Of a stretch of DNA of 64,000 bases, positions 54,401-64,000 are shown piece by piece; the first letter of the stretch is position 1, and each line of letters begins with the position of its first letter. The notes beneath the pieces were generated by a model. The model ran no database searches. It was not told where the DNA came from and saw nothing but the letters and a program-made list of their open reading frames with translations. This stretch comes from Taeniopygia guttata (taxonomy: Eukaryota > Chordata > Aves > Passeriformes > Estrildidae). The stretch lies in assembly GCF_048771995.1 (NCBI RefSeq), contig NC_133026.1:60389001-60453000 (forward strand), given 5' to 3'. A program made the position numbers and the translations under genes.

Positions 54401-57400
54401 ACCAAGAAGGAAGTTTCACAGCCTGGTACTTCACTTTCAGAACATGGGGACCTGACATGTGTCTATCACCTTTAGAGGAGCCTAATGTGCAGCCAAGAAG
54501 GTTCTTGCCTCTTTTCTCCTCTCTATGTATTATGAAAATATTTATACTTACTCTAATTTGTAATGCACTTTGAAGTGCACTGCTGAAGAACATGTAGTAG
54601 TGTTGATATTACTTGTATGGAAGTGGTTTTGGAACCAGAAACACAGATCAAACCTTGCTGAAAATTATTTAGGGAGCTGTAGGTACAAATAACCTCCCGG
54701 GTCATAAGAATCCAGTGTTACTGAATATTTAAACAAAAGGGCAACTCTAAGATCACTTACAGCCTCTAACTTTTATTTCAAGCATTGAGTAATGCAAACT
54801 CCCCTGTTCAAGAATAGTTCTTAATCATATCCTTGATATAAGAACACTTTAAAAAGTAAACATTTCTCTAAATAAGCACCATCTTAAATGCTTTACTACA
54901 CTGAAAGCCTTACATACCAAGATGAACACAACTGCTATGGAACATACACACACTATTGTGCTCATGTTCACAGCTGGAAATTTCAGTTCCTTGTTATTTG
55001 TATATACAATTTGTACCTATAGCTGTGGCAACTGCAAATATGATTGAGGGGCACAAGTGCACACCTAGTATTTTGAAAAATGAAATTAATAAAAATAATG
55101 ATAAAATATTATTTTGAGAACAGTTTCCATATGACAACATTCAATTTCTCTTTAGAAAAAAGGTTATTCTTACTACATTCTTTAATTTGAAATAGTCCCT
55201 TTGCTTATCCATCTCCTGGTCTCTGAATTACACATACAGTGGCAAATGTCTTTTGTTTCAGCATTTTGACATTGAAATAAGTCTCTTGCTTTGTTATCTG
55301 TACAAAAACAGGCTACTAAAGAAGAGAGCTGAGTAAGCTCCCTAACACTTTTCAGGGTTGAAGGACATTAAATTCTTTCTTTCTAAGCTCTCTTTCCACC
55401 TTCACTTGTTAACTGGAATCACTAAAGTGATTCACACCTTTTTGAAACACAGTTGAACATTTAGCAGCATCATTGAAGATGACTTATGGCAGAGAAAGTA
55501 TAAATATAATCTTTCCCACACTAGCATTTCTCAGCACTCAGCTTTTGATCCAGAACTGACTTGTCAGTCAATTTTTCTGTAGTCAAGGACTGGGGATTAA
55601 GCCATTCCTATTTAATGATGACATATTGTTTTGCAATGATATCTTTGAAAACAAAACTGAAACTCGGTATTCACTGTGTATTTGACTTAACTAAAAACAA
55701 ACCCTTTGAATATAGATCATGGTAAAACTGAGTCTACAAAAGCTGCATACTATCCCACTGCAGAAGACATTTCTGAAAAATCAGACAGAACAAATAAGAC
55801 ATCATTGAATTGTCTGGCAAAATATTAACTGTAGCTAAACCAAGATGTTACCAGAAATGAAGGGGTATAATGCTAACAAAGAACCGAACCAGCAGCAATA
55901 TAGGCTGGACCTTGTCCTTTTTTCTGTATTCATAATGAAAGAGTAAGGAAAACCACAGACATCAGCTGATGCCCATAATCTGTCCCTTCCCTTGCAGAAA
56001 TATCTAATAACAGCACAGTGTATCCCTGAGGGCTTTAAATGAATCTGTGCGGATTGGGGAAGGCAGATTTCAGAAGAGGCTGAGCAAGAATTAACACACT
56101 CCAAGCACCTCTGCAGTTACTCAGTCAGCTCCAGGAATGTGTATGCAGTCTGATGCCTCCTGCTGTAGCTGTAGCAGCTGCCAGCACAAACGTAGACAGT
56201 GAAGATCACAACAGCTCCAGCCTCTGTGAGGATTTCAGATAAGGTCTGGTAACTCTGGATGTAACACTGTGCTCAAAAGTCTTCTTGTGGTTTCAAGACC
56301 TTCCAGCATTTTCCTGCACTTATGTGTGAGAGTGTATAATTCATAATTATTAATAATTGTAAAATTCAGTATAAAAAGTGTTGGTATGGAGTAATTTCTA
56401 GCAATCTCAGATAAATTACTTTTTATTCCCTCATTTTTTGTTGCCAGCTCCTCTAATCAGAATACTCCTCCTCAAGATCATCTGAGTCCAGTCAGAAAAC
56501 TGCAGACTGCAAACCACCCTGTTTCATTTTACCTGTCTCCCAAACAGCTGTCATCAATCCAACTTTGGGAAAGGGAAATGTGTATTTCACCCTTCCACTT
56601 CCTCCTGTCAAACATCAATTTCCCAAACTCCATTCCCATGTCTGAGAACACCAGTTAATCCCTATCAAAATTCAAAATTTCAGGAGAGTTTAAGAGTATA
56701 TATGAGATACCGAGAAATGGAAAATAGCAGAGCTTTCTTATAAGTGGAGAGTTCAATTTACATATGAAATTTAGAGATTTCAAGCACACTTCCCTGCACA
56801 ATGCAAAAATAATCAGGCTGGGTACTGCTAACATTTGGAGGTGCTATGCCACTACAGCTACTGCACCTTCATATTCAACAAAGTATGAAAATTGACCACA
56901 CGCTCCTTTTTCTTCTCACAGCTCAACTCAGGGCTCATAGGATGCCAGGAGCTCATTGCAAACTTCTGCTCCTGAACAAATTTCATGGGGCAGAGATAAA
57001 TCCAACAACTTCCCCACTCCCTCTGGACTTTAGTACAGCTACTTTGTTTTTTAATTGCATAAACCATTCATGAGTAGGGCTGCTGGCAGTGGTGAGTTGC
57101 CAGAGCTGCTGGCAAGAGGGAGAGCGAGGTCAGCTCAGTCCCCAGCCACTTCTCTGAGTTGTATCGCAGATGGCAGCTGCTCCGTGTGGACTCCTGGAGA
57201 AAATCCAGAGCCGGGGCCATACCAGTCCAACCCATGGAGGATCTGCTCCAGAGCTGTCCAAATGACCTTAACTGTGTGTTCCTACACTGTGGGATTTATC
57301 TCCTCAGAGGACACAACAAGAGTGTGTTTATGTCTACCCAAGAGAGAAAACAAAGCCTGCCAGGGAATACTGTTGCTGCTTCTAAGCACCTCGGGGTAGA

Positions 57401-57900
57401 GGCTCTGGAGCTAAAAAAACCCAAAAAACCCACAGCTATTTGAGTCAAAGGGCAGTGCAAAGCTGGCATATGAGCAAATGTGCATAGGCTACCCAAGTGT
57501 AAAATTCAGGCTGAAAATTGGAAGGAATGTCCCAACAGGGAGGACCAGGATGACCCTGGGACAGTCTTCAGTTAGGGCAGAGGACAAATCAGCTGAGCTC
57601 AGTTCAAACTGATGTTCAGCTTGTTTATCTGCTGTGTTAGGGGGACCTCACTAACATGTAGGATGTGGCATCTCCAGCCACAAGGGACAAAACTGGAAGC
57701 CCCACGAGATATCTCTTTGGTTCTGTGCTCTGGACTTTTTCTGTGTGTGGATGAACATTCAGGTATTTGAGCACTTCGAGAAAGGCAGATCTCTCCTGCC
57801 CCTCCTAGCAAAGAAGAGAAGGGCTGGAAACTGTTTGCTAGAAACATCTCAAGTACCATCATTAACAATAATGTCCCTAGAGCTTGCTGTCTCCTACTGA

Positions 57901-57929
57901 GTGTGTGTGTCTTTTTGTGTGTGTGTGTT
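57901..57929. repeat. Interrupted (GT)n microsatellite
   Basis: Two GT arrays of about five to six units each, separated by ctttt. Confidence 0.9.
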
Positions 57930-58475
57930 TGCACGTTGAACATTTCTCTCACACATTTAAATATGGGGGACCTGGTGTAACCTCTGTGAAGTAGACGGCA
58001 CAAGGGTGGTGGAAAGCATCAGAAATAAATCAGAATACAACAAACAGCCAGAACCAGAGCTCATCTGCTCAGTTCTGACCTTTGCCACTGTCAGAGGAAG
58101 CTTTGGGTACCAGTTTAAGTCTTTAATGGCCAAGTGCTGCTATCATCTTCTGTCAGTTTGTGCTCTTGAATTCCAAAGAAGATTTTCAGATTGTTCTGTT
58201 CAGAATGTGGGTGGTTTTCACACACAGTAAACTCAGCTTTGTTATTAAAAAAACTTTAAAAAGGCAGCTACATGGTTGCATTGTAAGTTCTTTGCTGTGC
58301 CCTGTTTCATCTGCTTCTGTGTGGCATGAACACAGTAACGTGGAACTGTGGATAAATGTTTTATTAGGAAAAGTAAACCTTAATTTTATTATGGTTGTGG
58401 TTTATTTTGGGGTTCATATATTACACATGTGCACTAAAAAGACGACCAGCTAAAAATAATGTTTCGCTAAGAGTT

Positions 58476-58770
58476 TCTCTCTGGATTCTTAGTGATGATT
58501 TATCTCCCCTAATATTGACATAACTGGTCAATTGCCCGGAACTCCCAATTTATTGCAGTCTATTGCGTTTTTCATGAGTATCTGGCACGATGCTTTGCTG
58601 TGATTTTACAAAATGTTTTAAAAAGGAGATATCTCAGGCAGTTACAGCCCCATCCAGCCGGCATTACTCAGCTAAAACATCTTCACGACCGTAAGAGATT
58701 TCTCTGAATTCCACATTATGGTGTCCTTGCAGTATAAAAACTCACATGTTTACATTGCTAATCGAATGCA
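58476..58770. promoter_or_regulatory. Candidate conserved element upstream of PHLPP1
   Basis: Non-repetitive AT-rich block about 1 kb before the PHLPP1 start codon, just outside the CpG island. It has many short motifs (tgatgatttatc, caatttattg, ggagatatctca, ttgctaatcgaat). Enhancer function is an inference from its look and position. Confidence 0.3.
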
Positions 58771-59351
58771 TCAGATTTGCCTTTTCAGTAATTTGTTTTA
58801 AATCATGGGACATGTTTTTTGAAAAAAATGTTTCTATTTAATTGCTACTTCTCAGCGATCTTCTACAAGTAGGCATCTTAGGTAAGTTTGGTCCCTGAAA
58901 TACAGTGACAGGCTAAAGGTACTGAAACCTTCTCTGTGCCTATTCACAAAACAGCTCTTCTTGCGGTATGCGCGCGTATATACACATACATGTTTCCACC
59001 CACATTTCCAAGTCCCTCTCCATCTTGGATCTGGAAACACCATCTCCCTCCTCAGAGGGGAAGGCTGCCAGGGCTCGGAGCTGGGGTGCTGCGCCGAGGC
59101 AGCCAGCGGGGAGAACGCCTCAGGCTGGGCAGAGCGCGGCGAGCGCGGTCAGCGGACCCGCCAGACCCTCCGACCGGACCTAGGGAACACGAACACGGAG
59201 CGCGGGACAAAGTGCTGGAATAATTTTAACGCGGATTCAGCCCCTCGCCGTGAGGGAGCTCCGGCCTCCCGCCCGCGCTCCCGCCCGGAGCCTGCGCGGC
59301 CCCGGGGCCGGCGGGAGCCGCGGGGCTGCCGGGACTTGCGGCCGCCGCGGG

Positions 59352-59498
59352 ACTACAGCTCCCAGCGGCCCCCGCGCGCCGCCCGGGCCGGCTGGGAGTC
59401 ACGCTGTGTTTATGGGCGAGGCCCCGCCCCGCCGCGCGAGCGGTGGCGTCACCCTCGCGAGCCTCCTTCGCTCCCCGTGGGCTGGTTAATATTCATGA
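59352..59498 (+). promoter_or_regulatory. PHLPP1: PHLPP1 core promoter candidate
   Basis: In order: a ZNF143/STAF-type site actacagctcccagc (59352-59366), a GC box gccccgcccc (59421-59430), a CRE-like ggcgtcacc (59445-59453), a ctcgcgag palindrome (59454-59461) and an AT-rich ggttaatattcatgag (59484-59498). There is no plain TATA box, as expected for a CpG-island promoter. The start site itself is not determined. Confidence 0.6.
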
Positions 59499-59602
59499 GC
59501 GGCGCGCGCGCGGGGAGCGGCGGACGGCGGCGGGATCGCTCGCTGCTCGCCTGCCTGCCCCCCTCCTTAATGGCGCTGGCGACAGCCGGGCAGCGGAACT
59601 GA
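59495..59602 (+). other. Upstream open reading frame in PHLPP1 leader
   Basis: The ATG at 59495 opens a 35-codon frame (MSGARAGSGGRRRDRSLLAC and on) that stops at 59600-59602, 145 bases before the PHLPP1 start codon. If transcription starts upstream of it, it could damp translation of PHLPP1. It may lie outside the message. Confidence 0.4.
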
Positions 59603-59747
59603 GCCAGGCACCGGCGGAATGCTTCCCGCGGCTGCTACGTAATCCCCCCCACCCCCGGGACGCGGCGCCGCGCTCCGTTCGGCCCCCCCGCGCCGCGCCG
59701 AGCGGCGCTCCCAGCAGGGCGGCGGCGGCATCCCCGGCCCCGCGGCG

Positions 59748-61101
59748 ATGGAGCCCGCGCAGCAGCGAGCGGCAGAAGCCCCGGCGGCGGGAAGCGGGCG
59801 GGGGGAGCCGGAGAGCGGCTCCCCGGGCAGGAGGAGTCAGGCGGACAGCGGCGCGGAGCCGTCGGGCGGTGGCGGGCAGCTGGACGGCAAAGCAGCCGGC
59901 GGCCCGCGGCGGAGGCGAGGGGGAGCCGGCGGCTTCGCTCCTCCCGCGGCACTGGCGGCCAGCGGGACTCCGGCGGCCCCCGGCGGGGCCGGCAGCGCTA
60001 ACTCCCTGCTCCTGCGGCGGGGGAGGTTGAAGAGGAACCTCTCCGCCGCCTCCCCCTCTGCCGGCGGCGCCCCGGCCCCCTCGCTGGGCACCCGCAGCTT
60101 GGACAGGAAGGCGCTGCTGCTGCTGAAGCCGCCCCGGCAGCTGCAGCCCCTGCAGCCCCCGGAGCGGGACTGGGTGCGGCGGGACCTGCAGCGGGGCTGC
60201 GTCCACGTCTACGAGCGGCACATGAACTGCTACCTGCGCCCGGTGCTCTGCACCCTGGAGACCACGGCGGCCGAGGTGGCCGCCCGGCTGCAGCAGCTCG
60301 GCCACCGGGGCGGCAGCAGCGTGGTGCGAGTGCTGGGCAAGGCGGGCGCGCCGCCGCCGCCGCAACCCCCGCCCGAGCCGCCGGCGGGCCCCGCCGAGGC
60401 GCCGCCCGAGCCCGCGGCCGAGGGGCTGCGGCCGCAGCCGGCCGAGAAGCCCAGGAGCCGGCGGGGGACGCGGAGCGGGCTGTCCGGAGGAGGCTGCGGG
60501 GAAGCGGCGCGGCCCGACCGCCTGCCGCTGTGCAGCGGCGCCGAGGAGAGCGACTTGGCCGGCGGCCGGCCGAGCCCGGCGCCCTCCGACTTTAGCCCCG
60601 GGGCGCCGCCGGCCGAACTGTACCTTGCCGGGCCGCCGCTTTCCTGCCCCTCCCTGCTGGGGGAGCTGGGGCCGACAGGCTCCGACACCGAGAGCTTCAG
60701 CCCCAGCGCCGAGAGCGTCTCCGACCGGCTGGACCCCTACAGCAGCGGCGGCGGCGGTGGCTCGTCCTCTTCGGACGAGCTGGAGGTGGAGCCGGCGCCC
60801 CCCGACGGGGTGGAAGAAGCAGGTGCGGAGCCGGGCCGGGGCCCCCCCTGCCCGGGGGAGCTGCCCCCGGGGCGGGCAGTGGGGGTGCCGGCGGGCGCGG
60901 CCGGCGGGCGGGAGCAGCCAGCGGGGCCGCCCGCCCTGTATGTACAGCTGCACGGGGAGACCAGCCGGCGGCTGGAGGCCCACGAGAAGCCGCTGCAGAT
61001 CCAGAACGACTACCTCTCCCAGCTGGGCTTCCGGGACCTGTGGCGGGTGCAGGAGGAGGGCATGGACTCGGAGACCGGCTGCCTCATCCGCTTCTACGCC
61101 G
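59748..61101 (+). CDS. PHLPP1: PHLPP1 coding exon 1 (N-terminal region)
   Basis: This exon encodes the N-terminus of PH domain and leucine-rich repeat protein phosphatase 1, which dephosphorylates AKT at its hydrophobic motif and also acts on PKC. Residues 84-98 (ANSLLLRRGRLKRNL) and 115-121 (TRSLDRK) match mammals. About 139-197 form the Ras-association-like region (DWVRRDLQRGCVHVYERHMN, then YLRPVLCTLETTAAEVAARL). Residues 311-344 form the conserved SDTESFSPSAESVSDRLDPY segment, and 397-451 (LYVQLHGETSRRLEAHEKPL to CLIRFYAG) lead into the PH domain. The regions between are low-complexity Ala/Gly/Pro. The start has a strong Kozak context (G at -3 and +4). The donor gtgagc starts at 61102 and splits a Gly codon. 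PH, LRR and phosphatase parts lie in later exons outside the window. Confidence 0.96.
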
Positions 61102-64000
61102 GTGAGCGGGGCCGGGGGGCGAGCGTGGGGAAGGGGCGGGAGCCGCGCCCACCGCCCCAGCTGTTGGCGCGGCGGGCGCCGGGGTGAGCGGAGGGCGTGC
61201 GGGCGGCTCCTCCGCCGGGCCATCCCCTGTCACGGGGAAGGTGGCCCGGGGCCATCCCCTGTCACGGGGAAGGTGGCCCGGGGCCGTCCCCTGTCACGGG
61301 GAAGGCGGCCCGCGGGTGTCTCCGCGCCGCGCCTGGGAGGGGCCGTGCCGGGAGGTCCCCGGCGGCGGCGGGAAGCGCTGCCCCGAGCCGGCCGCCGGGA
61401 AAAGCCGCGGTGTCAGCGGCGCTCAGGCTGCTCCAGTGCTGTGCCCGGGGCAGCCTCCCCTTCCTTCAGGGCTTCGGTAATGGAGGTCGCGCTGATGTTG
61501 TTTTCCCGTTCCTAGCAGCGGCACTGGGCGTTCGAGGTTAAATCAGCCTTGATCTACTACTGCTTTCCCTAGTGACGAGGAATTGCATCGGTGCCGCTGC
61601 CGGGCACGGGAGGTCGAAGGTTCGTTCCAAATGTTTGCGGGATGCCGGCAGCTGGCTCACGGTTTAGTGGAGCTGTGTGCTCGCTCCGGGGAACACCCAG
61701 CCCGCCCCATCGCGGAGCCGAGGGCACGGCCGGCTCGCTCCCAAGAGGGAAGCCCCGCAGTTCTTGCTCCTGAAATAGGTTACCGCGGTGCATTCCTGCA
61801 AACAAAATCCTGCGCTTGGCTTTTTGCGTTGTTGGCATCATTTTTTCCCGTTAGAGTGATGGGACTTCACTGAGAGACTGAGGGCAGCAAGCGAGAGAAG
61901 TAGGGAAGCACAGGTCGCGGTCTTTGGAAGCAGGGTGGTCAAAACCTTTGTAATGAAAACGGAGAAGCTTCGTAATGCAGCATTGCTGCTACAACATACA
62001 ATACAGAATTTGGAGAATGTTGGGTGGAAAAGTTAGCTCCCACGTTGTCATTATGCAACCTTCTGCAGTTTTAGGGAGGTTTAAAAATACCTTGTGTGTC
62101 AGTTGAGTTGGTTTGTGTCAAAGATTTACTGTAATCTCAGAACTTCTTGGATTTTACCTATCCTATACATCTCCTCAAAAAGAAAACATTCTTTGATGTC
62201 CAAGTATGCATTCAGATACCTTGTAAGTTTTCCTGTGAAACAGGTAGATGTGATATCCCGAGATGAGGTCATGCTAGCAAAGTAGCACATGCCATCCATC
62301 CCCTTGCTGGTTTGGCTGAGCAGAATGGTCCTTCAATGAACCGTGAGAATTCAGTGCTTTAACTCTGAAAGATACAGAGATTCTTTTCTCGAGTGAATTC
62401 CACTGAATGTCAAATGGAGTTGGTAATGGTGGTGTGGGAAGGAGAACAGTAAGCTGGATAAGTGCCCTTTTTTATTCAGAAGAGAATGTGGGAGTGGTGG
62501 CAAGTGGTCAATTCAGTTTTTCTTCAGATTTTTCTGATTGTACAATGACCCTGGCATAAGTAGTATTTGTTAAAGGAATTGACAGAAATAGGTTAGATGC
62601 ATTTGGGTTAGAAAGTAGCTTTCTTACTTTTTTTTTTTCAGATCATGATTGTGGTCTTTTGTGTTTCTTTGCCTGCTCTTGAGGATGGAAGTCAGCAGGT
62701 GATGCTTAGAGGGTTTGCTTCCTTTATTTCCAGTCCCACCCCACCATTAAATGGGGATGCACACGCGTGTTTTAAATTGGGACAGCTGTGTGCCTCCTTT
62801 TCTAACAGGATGTGTTCTAAAGGAAACGCAATCAGGAAACATAGTGAAGTCTTACACACAGTTAAACCTGTTTACATGTAGTTTTAATGCATTAAGTGAT
62901 TAATTATACATGCTAAATGAGGATGTTCCAACTTTGTTTTATTTCAGTGTCTCAACTTGACTGCTAGTGTAGCTTGTACATTTTAGACTTCCTTGTACAA
63001 AACTACTGGATAGAAGGATATTTCTGTGAGCATACATAGGATTAAATTAATGCAAATTTCTTATGCAAGTTCATATGCTAACAAGTATGCCTCTGTACTT
63101 CAAAAGTGCAGCGTTTTTTGAAATCCTTATCTCTTTGAGGGGATCTGTGATCAACATCTAAAACACCTGTGATCAGGTGCTTGTAACAGAAAGGTTGCAG
63201 CATCTAATGTACCAGGCTAGCCAAAAAACAGCTAAGAAAATATTACTGACACGTAATTATACTGATTTTATGTAACTGTCTTGGCAAGTTATCTCTGCTT
63301 CCTTATTTTATACAAACACAACCCAAAGATGAAAGAGAGGGAAGGAGAGACACTTAAAAAGAATACACACCAAATTACACTGGAAAGGGGAGCGATTTTT
63401 TTTGGCCTCAAAGTTAAGTGTTTTGCTTTGGAGAAATACCTTTTTAATAAATGATCCTCTAGCATCATACCCTAAGGAAAGCTTTAAAACAGTGATTTCC
63501 TGTTTGCCTAGGACTTTGTTGATTTAAGTGGCCTGGCTTGTCCCAGTGGATAGAGAACCACTAGCATCTCTGTGCCTGTAATTTCCTGCAAGCTATCTCT
63601 GTAGGATTTGGCAATACTTGTCTTTAGCTGATGTGAAATTATACAAACCTAGGGTGGATTTATTGCATTGCTTCTAAAAGGAATTCTTTCACCTAATCCC
63701 TCTGGAGTAGGGAGAGGAGAAGAGAGCAAAGTGATGACTTTGTTTTTTTTTTATATCTGAGGAGAGACAGTTTTAAGACTGGAAGATGACTATATTGAAA
63801 CTTGCCATTACAAATTCCACATAAGACAATATAGCAAATAGTTTTAGTGATTGCTGTAGGCTGGTAATTTCTCCTGTTGTGGGATCTGGAAAACACAGAT
63901 TAAAAAATTATTGGTAGGAGAATTGCAGAGAATCAGATTTTTCTGCTGTGACAAAACAGTTTTCTTAATAAATAGCATTCCACAAATATTCTGTAAATGA
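61102..64000 (+). other. PHLPP1: PHLPP1 intron 1 (partial)
   Basis: The intron starts with a consensus gtgagc donor. The first 0.7 kb are still in the CpG island and carry a 32-base tandem repeat; from about 61900 the sequence is AT-rich. I searched for exon 2 (the start of the PH domain, MYNVRKGKMQLP-type residues) and did not find it. No transposon is recognised. Confidence 0.85.
61219..61314. repeat. Minisatellite, three copies of a 32-base unit
   Basis: Copies start at 61219, 61251 and 61283. Each contains the partly self-complementary cccctgtcacgggg. The third copy has changes (gccgt for gccat, ggcggcccgcg at its end). It sits about 120 bases inside intron 1. Confidence 0.95.

Larger units (their letters stand above)
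49602..58475. other. Intergenic, no gene recognised
   Basis: A T26 run lies at 51437-51462, an antioxidant-response-like tgactcagc at 50425-50433 and a TG-rich tract at 57901-57929. The parts 52740-56800 are AT-rich and unique-looking. No transposon, RNA gene or coding gene is supported. Confidence 0.65.
59060..61800. promoter_or_regulatory. CpG island over PHLPP1 promoter and exon 1
   Basis: GC content and CpG density rise sharply at about 59060 and stay high through exon 1, falling after about 61780. The island covers the likely promoter, the 5' leader and all of coding exon 1. This is typical of a widely expressed vertebrate gene. Confidence 0.93.

Noticed and set aside
57055-57443. Frames of 114 and 94 codons as a coding exon
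   Set aside because: The two overlap in different frames, show no family resemblance and lie in ordinary intergenic sequence.
59493-61223. Open frame of 576 codons on the - strand across PHLPP1 exon 1
   Set aside because: Very GC-rich DNA has few stop codons. The translation is Arg/Ala/Gly/Pro-rich without any domain, and the + strand frame matches a known protein.
60625-61515. Open frame of 296 codons on the + strand in a second frame of PHLPP1 exon 1
   Set aside because: It runs through the exon-intron border and is a compositional by-product of the GC-rich exon; its translation is low-complexity.

Overview
The window comes from a bird genome, most likely a passerine. Three things point there: old CR1 retroposon fragments on both strands; a short element at 25001-25112 that joins a tRNA-Ile-like head to a CR1 3' tail, the structure of the passerine SINE family TguSINE1; and two genes in the order and orientation known from vertebrates (ZCCHC2 then PHLPP1, same strand, human 18q21). 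The species cannot be told from the sequence alone.

Positions 1-22725 hold the 3' part of ZCCHC2 on the + strand. Ten coding exons with consensus splice sites join in one frame and give 784 codons before the stop at 20781-20783. They start in the C-terminal part of the PX-like region, pass through an acidic Ser-rich linker and a long Pro/Ser/Thr-rich segment, and end with a Cys cluster, a CCHC zinc knuckle and a conserved tail. The 5' exons lie outside the window. The 3' UTR is about 1.9 kb, with several poly(A) signals and a G-quadruplex-prone tract.

Positions 22726 to about 59000 are intergenic. No protein-coding gene was recognised there. The stretch holds CR1 copies, the SINE, a (GGAT)n microsatellite, small tandem duplications, two small CpG-rich patches (one ending in a strong splice-donor-like sequence), and several non-repetitive AT-rich blocks that look like conserved non-coding elements. 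That last label is inference only.

From about 59060 to 61800 lies a CpG island with the PHLPP1 promoter and exon 1 on the + strand (coding 59748-61101, 451 codons plus one base). It encodes the long N-terminal extension, the Ras-association-like region and the lead-in to the PH domain. The rest of the window is the start of PHLPP1 intron 1.

ZCCHC2 is a CCHC zinc-knuckle protein linked to TENT4-dependent mixed tailing of RNA. PHLPP1 is a phosphatase that dephosphorylates AKT and PKC. They are neighbours by conserved synteny, and nothing here suggests that they share a function. I found no clear evidence of a new biological system; the points most worth a second look are regulatory and repeat structures.
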